Positions 43,207 to 51,535 of a stretch of DNA of 64,000 bases are shown here, in pieces; within the stretch, counting starts at the first letter, position 1; the number at the start of each line of letters is the position of its first letter. Under the pieces are notes generated by a model. That model ran no database searches. It was not told the DNA's origin and saw only the letters and a program-made list of their open reading frames with translations. Location: positions 1,612,001-1,676,000 of the forward strand of contig NZ_CP174509.1 in NCBI RefSeq assembly GCF_045920555.1, given 5' to 3'. The stretch is from Pseudalkalibacillus sp045920555. Lineage in GTDB: Bacteria; Bacillota; Bacilli; Bacillales; Fictibacillaceae. The position numbers and the translations under genes are program-made.

Positions 43207-43246
43207 TGCACTCATTTTCAAACGAACAGGAAAGGCGTGAGACGTC

Positions 43247-44335
43247 ATGAGCATTACAGATTCAAAAGAGTGGAAACAGCTTATGGAAACAATGCCTGAT
43301 GAGTTCCAAGATTCGTATTCCCGTTTAGCAAGGGCAACGGAAGTGTTAACAACCGAACCTGGTCCGGAAGTTGGTCTAACACCGAAAGAAGTTATTTGGA
43401 CAAAAAATAAAACGAAGTTATACCGGTATACATCCGATCAGTCAACAAAGTTGAAAGTACCTCTCTTATTAGTTTATGCACTTATTAATAAACCATATAT
43501 CTTAGATTTAACAAAAGGAAACAGTTTAGTAGAATATTTGGTAAACCGTGGCTTTGACGTGTATCTCCTTGATTGGGGTACACCAGGTTATGAAGACAAA
43601 ACAATGAAACTAGATGACTACATTTTGGACTACATTCCACGTGCCGTTCGTAAAGTACTTCAGACATCGAAGACAGACGAAGTTTCTGTCCTTGGCTATT
43701 GTATGGGCGGTACAATGACATCTATTTTCGCCGCTTTGCATCCTGAATTGCCGGTTCGCAACTTAGTATTTATGACAAGTCCATTTGATTTTGAGGAAAC
43801 AGGCTTATATGGCTCTTTCCTTGATGAGCGATACTTTGACATTGATAATGTCGTTGATACACTGGGTCTTATCCCACCCGAAATGATTGATTTCGGAAAT
43901 AAGATGTTAAAACCGACCACAAACTTTTTTGGACCTTACGTTAGTCTTGTCGATCGAGCAAACAACGAACAGTTCATAAGAAACTGGAAATTGTTACAAA
44001 AGTGGGTATCCGATGGAGTTCCATTCCCAGGTGAAGCGTATCGTCAGTGGATCAGGGATTTCTACCAACAAAATAAGCTGATTAAAGGAGAACTTGTTAT
44101 TCGCGGTCGTAAGGTTAACTTAAAAAACATTACGGCAAATGTACTCAACTTGTCAGCTGATAGAGACCATATTGCCCAGCCGCATCAAGTAAAAGCGTTA
44201 ATGGACGTCATATCCAGTAAAGATAAAGAGTACGTTACATTGCCAACCGGTCATGTGTCTGTAACATTTGGGCCTAAAGCTGTAAAAATAACCTATCCAA
44301 CTGTCGGTGACTGGTTGGAAAAACGATCAAATTAG
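43247..44335 (+). CDS. phaC: PhaC: class IV polyhydroxyalkanoate synthase catalytic subunit
   Basis: 362 residues, alpha/beta hydrolase fold. The lipase-like box GYCMGG puts the catalytic Cys at 152; Asp307 (SADRDHIAQ) and His336 (TGHVSV) complete the triad, and LDWGTPG is conserved. It polymerises 3-hydroxybutyryl-CoA with PhaR on the granule surface. The length fits class III/IV enzymes. Confidence 0.95.
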   Translation: MSITDSKEWKQLMETMPDEFQDSYSRLARATEVLTTEPGPEVGLTPKEVIWTKNKTKLYRYTSDQSTKLKVPLLLVYALINKPYILDLTKGNSLVEYLVNRGFDVYLLDWGTPGYEDKTMKLDDYILDYIPRAVRKVLQTSKTDEVSVLGYCMGGTMTSIFAALHPELPVRNLVFMTSPFDFEETGLYGSFLDERYFDIDNVVDTLGLIPPEMIDFGNKMLKPTTNFFGPYVSLVDRANNEQFIRNWKLLQKWVSDGVPFPGEAYRQWIRDFYQQNKLIKGELVIRGRKVNLKNITANVLNLSADRDHIAQPHQVKALMDVISSKDKEYVTLPTGHVSVTFGPKAVKITYPTVGDWLEKRSN

Positions 44336-44393
44336 TAGAATTGAGAAAATAAATAGCTGATTTACATTCTTAGAATTTTTCCAGGAGGGTAAA

Positions 44394-44648
44394 ATGCAAG
44401 CATTGATACAGCCAATTTATAGTCCTTGTGATGGTAAGGTTGAAAACATTTTGGTAAACGAATCATCTCATATATATGAATGGGAAAAGCTGTTTTTAAT
44501 AAGAGAAAAGAATGGTTCTATAAAAGAAGTTACGGTTGGGTTGAGTGGTTTGATTACGTCTCTGGAAGTTAAAGAAAATCAAAATGTAACTCCAAACACG
44601 GTGTTAGCGACAATAAAGGACGATTTATTAATTACCGGGTCGGATTAA
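44394..44648 (+). CDS. Biotinyl/lipoyl-like mini-protein without the attachment lysine motif
   Basis: 84 residues. SPCDGKVENILVNESSHIYE and LSGLITSLEVKENQNVTPNT are the two halves of the biotinyl/lipoyl barrel, but the hairpin that normally reads EAMKM reads IREKNGSIKE, so no biotin or lipoate site is expected. GGAGGG precedes ATG 44394. It lies between phaC and malic enzyme. Function unknown; a scaffold or binding role is a guess. Confidence 0.65.
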   Translation: MQALIQPIYSPCDGKVENILVNESSHIYEWEKLFLIREKNGSIKEVTVGLSGLITSLEVKENQNVTPNTVLATIKDDLLITGSD

Positions 44649-44714
44649 TCAAATTACTTTAGCAGCACAAACTTCTGTCCTCTAATAACAAAAAATGGTA
44701 AGGGAGTTTATAAT

Positions 44715-45917
44715 GTGAGTATAAGAGAAGAATCGCTGAAACTTCATTTTAATCATAGAGGTAAATTGAGCGTTGAGGTTAAGGTCCCTGTTTTTGATGA
44801 AAGAGATTTAAGTTTGGTTTATTCTCCAGGGGTGGCCGATCCGTGCAAAGCAATTTTCGAAAAGGCTGATCGGATTTATGATTATACGATCAAAGGGAAT
44901 CTTGTAGGCGTTGTATCCAATGGTTCTGCCGTTCTCGGACTAGGGAATATCGGACCTGACGCCTCTATGCCGGTTATGGAAGGAAAATCAGCACTTTTTA
45001 AGTTATTTGCCGGAATTGATGCTTTTCCGATATGCCTAAAGGCAGCCACTGCTGAAGAAGTAATCGAAACAGTAAAACGGCTGGAGCCCACTTTTGGCGG
45101 TATTAACCTTGAGGATATCTCTGCGCCAGATTGTTTTGTTATTGAGGAGAGACTGAAAAAAGAGATGAACATCCCCGTCTTTCATGACGATCAGCACGGT
45201 ACAGCAATCGTGACGGCAGCCGGTTTAATCAATGCTTTAAAAGTAGTCCAAAAATCGTTGGATCGTATCAAAGTCGTGGTTAATGGTGCGGGGGCGGCTG
45301 GGATTGCCATTACTAAACTTCTTCTTAACATGGGTGTTAAAGAAATAATCATGTGTGATTCGAAAGGAGCGATTTTCGAGGGACGTACAGTTGGCATGAA
45401 TTCGATTAAAGCAGAGGTTGCCCAAAAAACAAACCATCACAAGGTCGAAGGATCTTTAAGCGAAGCACTTAAAGATGCCGATGTTTTCATCGGCGTTTCC
45501 GCAGCGGGTGCATTAACAAGAGAAATGGTGAAATCGATGAACATGGCTCCGATTGTTTTTGCGATGGCCAATCCTATCCCGGAAATTATGCCGGAAGAAG
45601 CCCAATCCTTGGGAGTAGCCGTTATCGGTACAGGACGATCTGACTATCCTAACCAAATCAATAATGTTCTAGCCTTTCCTGGAATTTTCAAAGGAGCACT
45701 CGAAGTTTCCGCATCAGAAATTAACGAAGCGATGAAGCTTGCAGCCGTTTATGCCATTGCTGATATTATTCAGCCTTATGAGCTAACAGAAGATTACGTC
45801 ATTCCGAACCCTTTCGATAAACGGGTTGTAACATCTGTTTCTTCTGCCGTCGCTGAAGCGGCTATTAAAACCGGGGTAAGCCGAGAAAAAGCTTATATAA
45901 CAGTAGGTGCCCAGTAA
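44715..45917 (+). CDS. Malic enzyme (oxaloacetate-decarboxylating)
   Basis: 400 residues from GTG 44715 (AAGGGAG upstream). Short bacterial form: VYSPGVADPCKAI, the SNGSAVLGLGNIGP block, EDISAPDCFVIE, HDDQHGTAIV (metal site) and the NAD(P) fold VVNGAGAAGIAITKLL. Converts malate to pyruvate with NAD(P)H; closest to YtsJ-type enzymes. In this cluster it could feed NADPH to PhaB and acetyl units via pyruvate (inference). Confidence 0.93.
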   Translation: MSIREESLKLHFNHRGKLSVEVKVPVFDERDLSLVYSPGVADPCKAIFEKADRIYDYTIKGNLVGVVSNGSAVLGLGNIGPDASMPVMEGKSALFKLFAGIDAFPICLKAATAEEVIETVKRLEPTFGGINLEDISAPDCFVIEERLKKEMNIPVFHDDQHGTAIVTAAGLINALKVVQKSLDRIKVVVNGAGAAGIAITKLLLNMGVKEIIMCDSKGAIFEGRTVGMNSIKAEVAQKTNHHKVEGSLSEALKDADVFIGVSAAGALTREMVKSMNMAPIVFAMANPIPEIMPEEAQSLGVAVIGTGRSDYPNQINNVLAFPGIFKGALEVSASEINEAMKLAAVYAIADIIQPYELTEDYVIPNPFDKRVVTSVSSAVAEAAIKTGVSREKAYITVGAQ

Positions 45918-45950
45918 TTAAACTAGTTTTTTAAAAGGAGAGGAAGAAAT

Positions 45951-47138
45951 TTGTCGCAAAAAGAAATAGTCATTGTAAGTGCAGTCCGGACACCAATAGG
46001 AAATTTTAATGGAAGTTTGAAAGATATTTCAGCTACAAAATTAGGCGCTCTCGTTATTAAATCGGCATTGGAAAAGTGCGGAATGAACCCGGATCTAGTA
46101 AATGAAGTGATTATGGGGAATGTTCTTCAAGCTGGATTAGGTCAAAATCCAACGCGACAAGCTTCGATTCGAGCGGGCATACCAAAAGAGGTACCGGCTT
46201 TGACAATAAATAAAGTGTGCGGATCCGGATTAAAAGCGGTTCACTTGGCGGCACAGTCCATTTTAGTCGGTGATGCCGACATTGTTATTGCAGGTGGTAT
46301 GGAGAACATGAGCCAGGCGCCGTATTTATTAAACGGTGCTCGCTCAGGATTCGGCATGGGGGACCAAAAAGTAGTCGATAGTATGGTACACGATGGCTTA
46401 TGGTGCGCATTTAACGATTATCATATGGGGATTACCGCAGAAAACCTTTGTGAACAATATGAGTTGACCAGGGAAGAACTTGATCAGTTTGCTGCCCATA
46501 GTCAACAAAAAGCGGTGGCAGCAATAGAAACTGGTCTCTTTGAAGATGAAATTGTTCCGGTTGAAATTCCACAGCGAAGAGGAGAACCAATCGTGTTTGC
46601 AAAGGATGAATTTCCTAGGGCGGGAACAACTGCTGAAAAACTGGTAGGATTACGTCCAGCGTTCAAAAAAGACGGTATCGTAACTGCCGGTAATGCTTCG
46701 GGCGTTAATGATGGAGCTGCCGCTGTTGTTGTCATGAGCAAGCAAAAAGCAGATGAATTAGGACTTGAGCCGCTTGCAACAATCCGGGCGAATGCAAGTG
46801 CAGGGGTTGATCCAAGCATTATGGGAATTGGCCCGGTTCCAGCTACGAAAAAAGCATTGGAAAAAGCAGATCTTTCCATTGAAGACATAAATCTTATTGA
46901 AGCAAACGAAGCTTTTGCTGCACAGTCGGTAGCCGTTGGAAAAGAGTTAAAATTTAATGAAGAGATTTTAAATGTAAACGGCGGAGCAATCGCATTAGGA
47001 CACCCGATTGGCGCAAGTGGGACACGCATTCTAGTTACGTTACTGCATGAATTAAAGCGAAGAGATGGGCGTTACGGGTTAGCAACATTATGCATTGGCG
47101 GCGGTCAAGGTGTTGCAACAGTGATTGAGCGCTCGTAA
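45951..47138 (+). CDS. Acetyl-CoA C-acetyltransferase (thiolase)
   Basis: 395 residues from TTG 45951 (AAGGAGAGG upstream). Active site Cys90 (NKVCGSGLKAVH), His351 (GHPIGASG) and Cys381 (CIGGGQG) are all present. Condenses two acetyl-CoA to acetoacetyl-CoA, the substrate of PhaB. 33 bp after the malic enzyme gene, so co-transcribed, and ended by a terminator at 47.2 kb. Equivalent to PhaA in function by context. Confidence 0.93.
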   Translation: MSQKEIVIVSAVRTPIGNFNGSLKDISATKLGALVIKSALEKCGMNPDLVNEVIMGNVLQAGLGQNPTRQASIRAGIPKEVPALTINKVCGSGLKAVHLAAQSILVGDADIVIAGGMENMSQAPYLLNGARSGFGMGDQKVVDSMVHDGLWCAFNDYHMGITAENLCEQYELTREELDQFAAHSQQKAVAAIETGLFEDEIVPVEIPQRRGEPIVFAKDEFPRAGTTAEKLVGLRPAFKKDGIVTAGNASGVNDGAAAVVVMSKQKADELGLEPLATIRANASAGVDPSIMGIGPVPATKKALEKADLSIEDINLIEANEAFAAQSVAVGKELKFNEEILNVNGGAIALGHPIGASGTRILVTLLHELKRRDGRYGLATLCIGGGQGVATVIERS

Positions 47139-47166
47139 GCAAAAAGTTTAATAGGGAAATTAATTC

Positions 47167-47211
47167 TCAACTGGACCTGTGCAACATAAACACGTTCAGT
47201 TGAGTTTTTTA
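47167..47211 (+). terminator. Terminator of the PHB cluster
   Basis: CTCAACTGGAC and GTTCAGTTGAG pair (one mismatch) and are followed by TTTTTT. Confidence 0.85.
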
Positions 47212-47370
47212 AAGGATTTACTTGACTCTTCGAGTTGATCTTCTGAACACGCTTAAGGGTATTTTTGCACATCCCCCCGAAAAGGTGGAATAGGGGTACG
47301 GCAAGAATTCGTTCTTTTTTTGACCACTCGGTAAAATTGTACGTTTAGACATATTATAGACACAAATCAA

Positions 47371-47415
47371 CCAACTCCCTGTAAGTTAAGGAGTTGGCTG
47401 TTTGTTGTTTTAGTC
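47371..47415 (+). terminator. Secondary hairpin, possible terminator
   Basis: CCAACTCC and GGAGTTGG pair around CTGTAAGTTAA, followed by a T-rich but broken tail. Apart from this and the inverted repeat at 47533, the gene-free stretch 47212-47595 shows nothing. Confidence 0.4.
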
Positions 47416-47532
47416 TCTTTTGATTAGATCATTTCACTTTAGCGTGTTCTAATTTTTTTCTGTTATGAAATTCAAAATCTCTTCCCATAAACGTTGAACT
47501 TAGTAAAACACATATTTTTATATGATGTTATT

Positions 47533-47561
47533 ACAAATCACACCCATGTGGTGTAATTTGT
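47533..47561. promoter_or_regulatory. Near-perfect inverted repeat
   Basis: ACAAATCACACC and GGTGTAATTTGT flank CATGT: 11 of 12 positions pair. It has no T run, so an operator is more likely than a terminator. Its ACACCCATGTG core resembles ACACCTATGTG beside the candidate PhaQ operator (41692-41702). Confidence 0.4.
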
Positions 47562-47595
47562 ATATAAATGTATTTTGTTTGTATTCAATGATCAT

Positions 47596-48047
47596 TCATT
47601 TCTCTTGAGTCTGTTCAAATGCTGAGTTAATTAGCTGTGATGTGATCGTTTTAAGTTGAGTTGCTAGAATAGTAGCTCCAACCAATGGTACTGAAACCAG
47701 TGCACCATTAATAGCGATCATAAGCTCATTCGCTAGGGTTTCATCTTGTGCTCCAGCCTTCCTTGTTAAATGAGATAAACGCATTTGAAAGACTCTTTAT
47801 ATTTTAACACGTACTTATGTGCTGGATGGTTCTCATCGGAAATCTCAGCTAAAGCATTTAATAAGTAACATCCACGATACCCTGGTTCCATCATAGTTTC
47901 TATCGTAACATCAATGAAAGTCATCAATTGTACATAGGGAAATCCTTCGTGCTGTGCGAGACCTCCACCTGCAAATGAATTAAGATTTGTTTCAATTCCT
48001 TCGTAAAATCGTTCAAAGGACTTGATTGATTTAGTTGTTTTTACTCT
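47596..48047 (-). pseudogene. TetR-family regulator, C-terminal part only and frameshifted
   Basis: The minus strand gives SFERFYEGIETNLNSFAGGG, GYRGCYLLNALAEISDENHP and, after adding one base at the three-T run 47784-47786, MRLSHLTRKAGAQDETLANE and ELMIAINGALVSVPLVGATI, the ligand-binding domain of an AcuR/QacR-like TetR protein. The DNA-binding N-terminus is missing upstream of a stop near 48048. It is divergent from the DoxX-like gene it probably once controlled. Confidence 0.7.
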
Positions 48048-48168
48048 TTAGGAAAGATCGATTTGATTATAGTATGGACTGTGTAAAATTAGAAAGGGAG
48101 GTAAAAAATGTATCGGCCATAATAAAGAATTTCATTCAGTAAACAAAATGAACTGAAGGAGGAGTAAT

Positions 48169-48597
48169 ATGATTTCAAAGAGAAGGTTTCGGGTAGCGTG
48201 GACCATCAGTGGTCTGGTCATTCTGTTCATGCTGTTTGACAGTATATCCAAGTTTTTTAAACCTGCTTCTGTCGTTGAAGGGACTGTGAGCCTCGGATTT
48301 TCTGAACATCATATTTTCGTAATCGGCATCCTTGGTTTTTTATCTGCTATCCTTTACATGATACCTCGATTTTCTGTCCTAGGTGCAATCCTATTGACGG
48401 GATATTTCGGGGGCGCTATTGCCACCCATGTCCGTCTCGATAACCCTCTTTTTACCCACACCTTATTTCCTGTCTATATAGCTGTTTTGGCCTGGGCAGG
48501 AATATGGTTGAGGGATGAAAATTTACGTAAGCTTTTTCCTATCAAAAAGGAACGACCATCAGATGAAAATAAGATCGAGCAGGCAAAAATCGGATAA
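48169..48597 (+). CDS. DoxX-like family membrane protein
   Basis: 142 residues, four hydrophobic helices. RVAWTISGLVILFMLFDSIS, then a FFKPASVVEGTVSLGFSEHH segment and GGAIATHVRLDNPLFTHTLF are the DoxX-like (PF13564-type) pattern. Commonly lies beside a TetR regulator, here a remnant. GAAGGAGGAG precedes ATG 48169. Role unknown. Confidence 0.85.
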   Translation: MISKRRFRVAWTISGLVILFMLFDSISKFFKPASVVEGTVSLGFSEHHIFVIGILGFLSAILYMIPRFSVLGAILLTGYFGGAIATHVRLDNPLFTHTLFPVYIAVLAWAGIWLRDENLRKLFPIKKERPSDENKIEQAKIG

Positions 48598-48621
48598 CGG
48601 ACTTTATCATTAACAAGTATT

Positions 48622-48674
48622 CAAGGGGCTGTCCCAAAAGTCTACACAATAGACTTTTGTGGGCAGCCCCTTTC
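48622..48674. terminator. Bidirectional terminator
   Basis: AAGGGGCTGTCCCAAAAGTCTA and its near-perfect complement (48624-48672) form a stem of about 22 bp, serving the DoxX-like gene and the convergent binding-protein gene. Confidence 0.93.
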
Positions 48675-48696
48675 CATAGATCAAATCAGGGCTGAA

Positions 48697-49638
48697 TTAC
48701 TCCTCACCATAAATCCATTCTTGTTTGAGGCGGTCGAATTCACCATGCAGTTCCATTTCTTCCATCCAGAGATCCACCCAGTTTTGTAAGGCTGGATCGT
48801 TACGATGCATGAGGTAACCTTTTTGGCTTTTCGTGAATGTGTTATCCGTCAGGGCTGCATACAGTCTTTCGTCTTTACTTGCATAGTAGATTGCTTCGAC
48901 TCTGTCAGTGATCATGACATCGACTTCACCCTCCGCGACCATCGGCGGGATGTCGAGGTTATTTTCGATGACGACAACATTCGCTTGTTTGATGTTCGCA
49001 TCGACAAACTTTTGGTTCGTTCCGCCAGGATTCACGCCAATCGTGACATCCGGTTGATCAATATCCTCCAGGCTTTGGAACCGATCTTTATCTTCTTCAC
49101 GGATCAATGGTGATTTTCCATCGTCCAGATAAGGAACGCTCAAGTGAGCAGTTTTTTGACGATCGGTATTACGGCTGATCCCACCGACTGCGATATCGAA
49201 CTTGTCATCTAGGAGATCCTTCATCAATGTCGGCCAAGAGGTTCTGACAAATTTTACATCTACTCCTAAATCTTCCGCCATCAACTTCGCTGCTTCGATA
49301 TCAAGCCCTTCGAATTCGTTGGTTTCCTCGTTGAAGTAGGTGAACGGTTTATAGTCACCAGTCGTTCCTACCCGGATGACGCCTTTCTTCTGAATTCGAT
49401 CCAGCCTTGATTGCATCACGTATTTGTTTTTGCTTTTATGTATGTCGGTTCCTGATGCTTGTGCCGCCTGTTCAACCTGGATATAAGACTTTCCATTTAC
49501 GTCCAGGGTAGCGATCTCCTGTCCATTCCATTCAAGTAGATCGCCTTTCTTCGCTTCTGCTAGTGAGAAGTTTAAACCTGAGATCAAAAGGATTCCCACC
49601 AAAACAACAATCCAAATCTTGCTCCAAGAATACTTCAA
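48697..49638 (-). CDS. Secreted periplasmic-binding-fold protein, PheC-like
   Basis: 313 residues. A signal peptide (cut near ALA/EAK, about 28) precedes a short stalk-like segment (ATLDVNGKSYIQVEQAAQAS) and a type II binding-protein domain (about 82-313). The text TTGDYKPFTYF, TSWPTLMKDLLDDKFDIAVG, SVPYLDDGKSP and VNPGGTNQKF is closer to cyclohexadienyl dehydratase (PheC) than to ordinary amino-acid receptors. Whether it is an enzyme or a solute receptor is open; no ABC genes are adjacent. GGGAGG precedes ATG 49638. Confidence 0.75.
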   Translation of the reverse strand: MKYSWSKIWIVVLVGILLISGLNFSLAEAKKGDLLEWNGQEIATLDVNGKSYIQVEQAAQASGTDIHKSKNKYVMQSRLDRIQKKGVIRVGTTGDYKPFTYFNEETNEFEGLDIEAAKLMAEDLGVDVKFVRTSWPTLMKDLLDDKFDIAVGGISRNTDRQKTAHLSVPYLDDGKSPLIREEDKDRFQSLEDIDQPDVTIGVNPGGTNQKFVDANIKQANVVVIENNLDIPPMVAEGEVDVMITDRVEAIYYASKDERLYAALTDNTFTKSQKGYLMHRNDPALQNWVDLWMEEMELHGEFDRLKQEWIYGEE

Positions 49639-49882
49639 AGTCTTCCCTCCTATACAAATGATTGAAGCTTAGTATATTGGGATTTAAAAGTTTAATCAAT
49701 AAATTAATCTAAATATTCTCATAAACAGTACTTTGGTAGTAGTAACTAGATTTAACATATTGAATATGTCATCAGAAATATGAAAAAGAATGTTTCTTAC
49801 CAATGTAGTAGAGTGATGGTTTTGTTTATATGAGTGAAATAGATGAATGGATTGTCAATATTTCAAATTGTGCGAAAATTCA

Positions 49883-49911
49883 TTGACTTAGCAAAAAATC
49901 TAGTTTATCCT
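49883..49911 (+). promoter_or_regulatory. Promoter of the TRAP transporter genes
   Basis: TTGACT (49883-49888), 17 bases, TATCCT (49906-49911), 33 bp upstream of dctP. Sigma-A type. Confidence 0.55.
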
Positions 49912-49944
49912 ATCCATAGACATTAATGGAATAGAGGGGATTTT

Positions 49945-50964
49945 ATGGTAAAGGGAAGAGGGGCAATCTTATTTGTTGCTTTTGCTTTGTTTATTGGAAT
50001 TATCGCTGGTTGCAGCTCGAAAACTGAGGGGAACGTCAGTGATGGAGGAAATGAAAGCGTTACCATTAAAGTTGGACACATCGCTCCAGATGAGCATTCC
50101 TATACTAAAGGACTAGAGCAGTTTGCGGAAGCTGTAGAAAAAGAGACGGATGGACAAGTGAAATTCGATATCTACGGTGGAGGGCAGCTTGGCGGAGAAC
50201 GTGAAGTTGTTGAGCAAGTTCAGCTTGGAACGCTTGATATGACATTAGTGACTGCGGGTCCTGTCGGAAATTTCGTAGACAAGTTCTCAGTACTTGAAAT
50301 GCCGTTCCTGTTCAGAGACATCGAACATGTGTACAAGACGTTGGACGGTGAAATTGGTGAAGAGCTTATGGGCTTGATTGATGAACAAGGGTTCAAAACA
50401 CTCGGCCTTTGGGAAAACGGCTTCAGACATTTGACTACAAAAAACCAGGCCATCACTTCTCCGGATGATACCAAAGGGTTAAAGTTGCGGACTGTAGAAA
50501 ACGACATTTATGTTGGAACCTATCAATCTATCGGGGCAGATGCTACGCCAATCGCCTTCCCTGAAGTTTATACTTCCCTTCAACAAGGGGTTGTAGATGG
50601 GATGGATGTCTCTTATGGCGTTATGCATGCCACAAAAATGTATGAGGTACAGGGGCACTTGAGCGAAGTTGGAATCTATTATGCTTCAGCGCCATTGATC
50701 ATCAACAAGGCGAAATTCGATTCGCTTCCAGAAAACGTTCAAAAAGTACTTGTTGAAAAAGGCAAGGAATTTACTGACGTTCAGAGAAAAATCAATCAAG
50801 ACATGGAAGCAGATCAGAAAAAGGATCTGATGGATAAGGGCATTGAAATCATCGAGAAGAAAGACGTCGATATTGAAGCATTCGAAAAAGCTGTTGAACC
50901 AGTCTACAAGAAAAATGAAGATCGTTTTGGAGACCTGATAGAACGAATCCGTTCCGTTGAATAA
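49945..50964 (+). CDS. dctP: TRAP transporter solute receptor DctP
   Basis: 339 residues. The signal ends IIAGCSS, so Cys23 is lipidated and the receptor is tethered outside. VKVGHIAPDEHSYTKGLEQF, GGQLGGEREVVEQVQLGTLD, LWENGFRHLTT and KGLKLRT (with the conserved Arg that pairs with the substrate carboxylate) define DctP/DctB. It binds an organic acid. ATG 49945 follows GAGGGG. DctQ and DctM follow. Confidence 0.95.
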   Translation: MVKGRGAILFVAFALFIGIIAGCSSKTEGNVSDGGNESVTIKVGHIAPDEHSYTKGLEQFAEAVEKETDGQVKFDIYGGGQLGGEREVVEQVQLGTLDMTLVTAGPVGNFVDKFSVLEMPFLFRDIEHVYKTLDGEIGEELMGLIDEQGFKTLGLWENGFRHLTTKNQAITSPDDTKGLKLRTVENDIYVGTYQSIGADATPIAFPEVYTSLQQGVVDGMDVSYGVMHATKMYEVQGHLSEVGIYYASAPLIINKAKFDSLPENVQKVLVEKGKEFTDVQRKINQDMEADQKKDLMDKGIEIIEKKDVDIEAFEKAVEPVYKKNEDRFGDLIERIRSVE

Positions 50965-50989
50965 TCGGATTCATTTGATAGAAAACACG

Positions 50990-51029
50990 AGCAAAGAAAG
51001 TGTGTCAAAGCGCGCTTTCTTTGTTTTTA
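50990..51029 (+). terminator. Attenuator between dctP and dctQ
   Basis: CAAAGAAAG (50992-51000) and CTTTCTTTG (51015-51023) with extra GC pairs at the tip, then TTTTT. Such hairpins let the receptor be made in excess over the membrane parts. Confidence 0.75.
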
Positions 51030-51045
51030 TAAGGAGTCATGAATT

Positions 51046-51507
51046 ATGTGGAAGTCGATTTTACATAGGGTCAACAAGGCCACTGAAAATGTAGCAGCTT
51101 TATTTTTATTTTTGATGGTTCTTCTCGTTTTCTTGAAGGTAGTGACAAGGGTGCTCATCCAATCATCTTTTCCGTGGACAGAAGAATTGTCACGATACTT
51201 GATGATTTGGATTACATTCCTTGGAGCTTCGATTGCTTTCAAATATGCAGCCCATATCGGGGTTGATTTTATCGTCGATAAACTTCCGAGGGTATTGAAG
51301 ATTGTTTTTCAAGTGATTGCAGCAGCCGCATGCCTGGTTTTCTTTGTCCTGTTGATCGTCAAAGGTTATGAACTGACAGGAAGGTCAATGATCCAAAGGT
51401 CACCAGCATTAAATCTGCCGATGGGCTATGTATATGCAATCATCCCGATCAGTGGAGTGTTGATGTCTATTAATCTAGTGGATTCGACCATAAAAAAATA
51501 CGAATGA
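51046..51507 (+). CDS. dctQ: TRAP transporter small permease DctQ
   Basis: 153 residues, four helices. FPWTEELSRYLMIWITFLGA and SIAFKYAAHIGVDF are the DctQ signature. It packs against DctM to form the membrane unit driven by the Na+ gradient. AAGGAG precedes ATG 51046. Confidence 0.93.
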   Translation: MWKSILHRVNKATENVAALFLFLMVLLVFLKVVTRVLIQSSFPWTEELSRYLMIWITFLGASIAFKYAAHIGVDFIVDKLPRVLKIVFQVIAAAACLVFFVLLIVKGYELTGRSMIQRSPALNLPMGYVYAIIPISGVLMSINLVDSTIKKYE

Positions 51508-51535
51508 GATGAAATTCAGAAAGAAGTGAAGGAAC

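Noticed and set aside
46502..47029. 175-codon open frame antisense to the thiolase gene
   Set aside because: Thiolase active-site residues are intact on the plus strand; the antisense frame has no family similarity.
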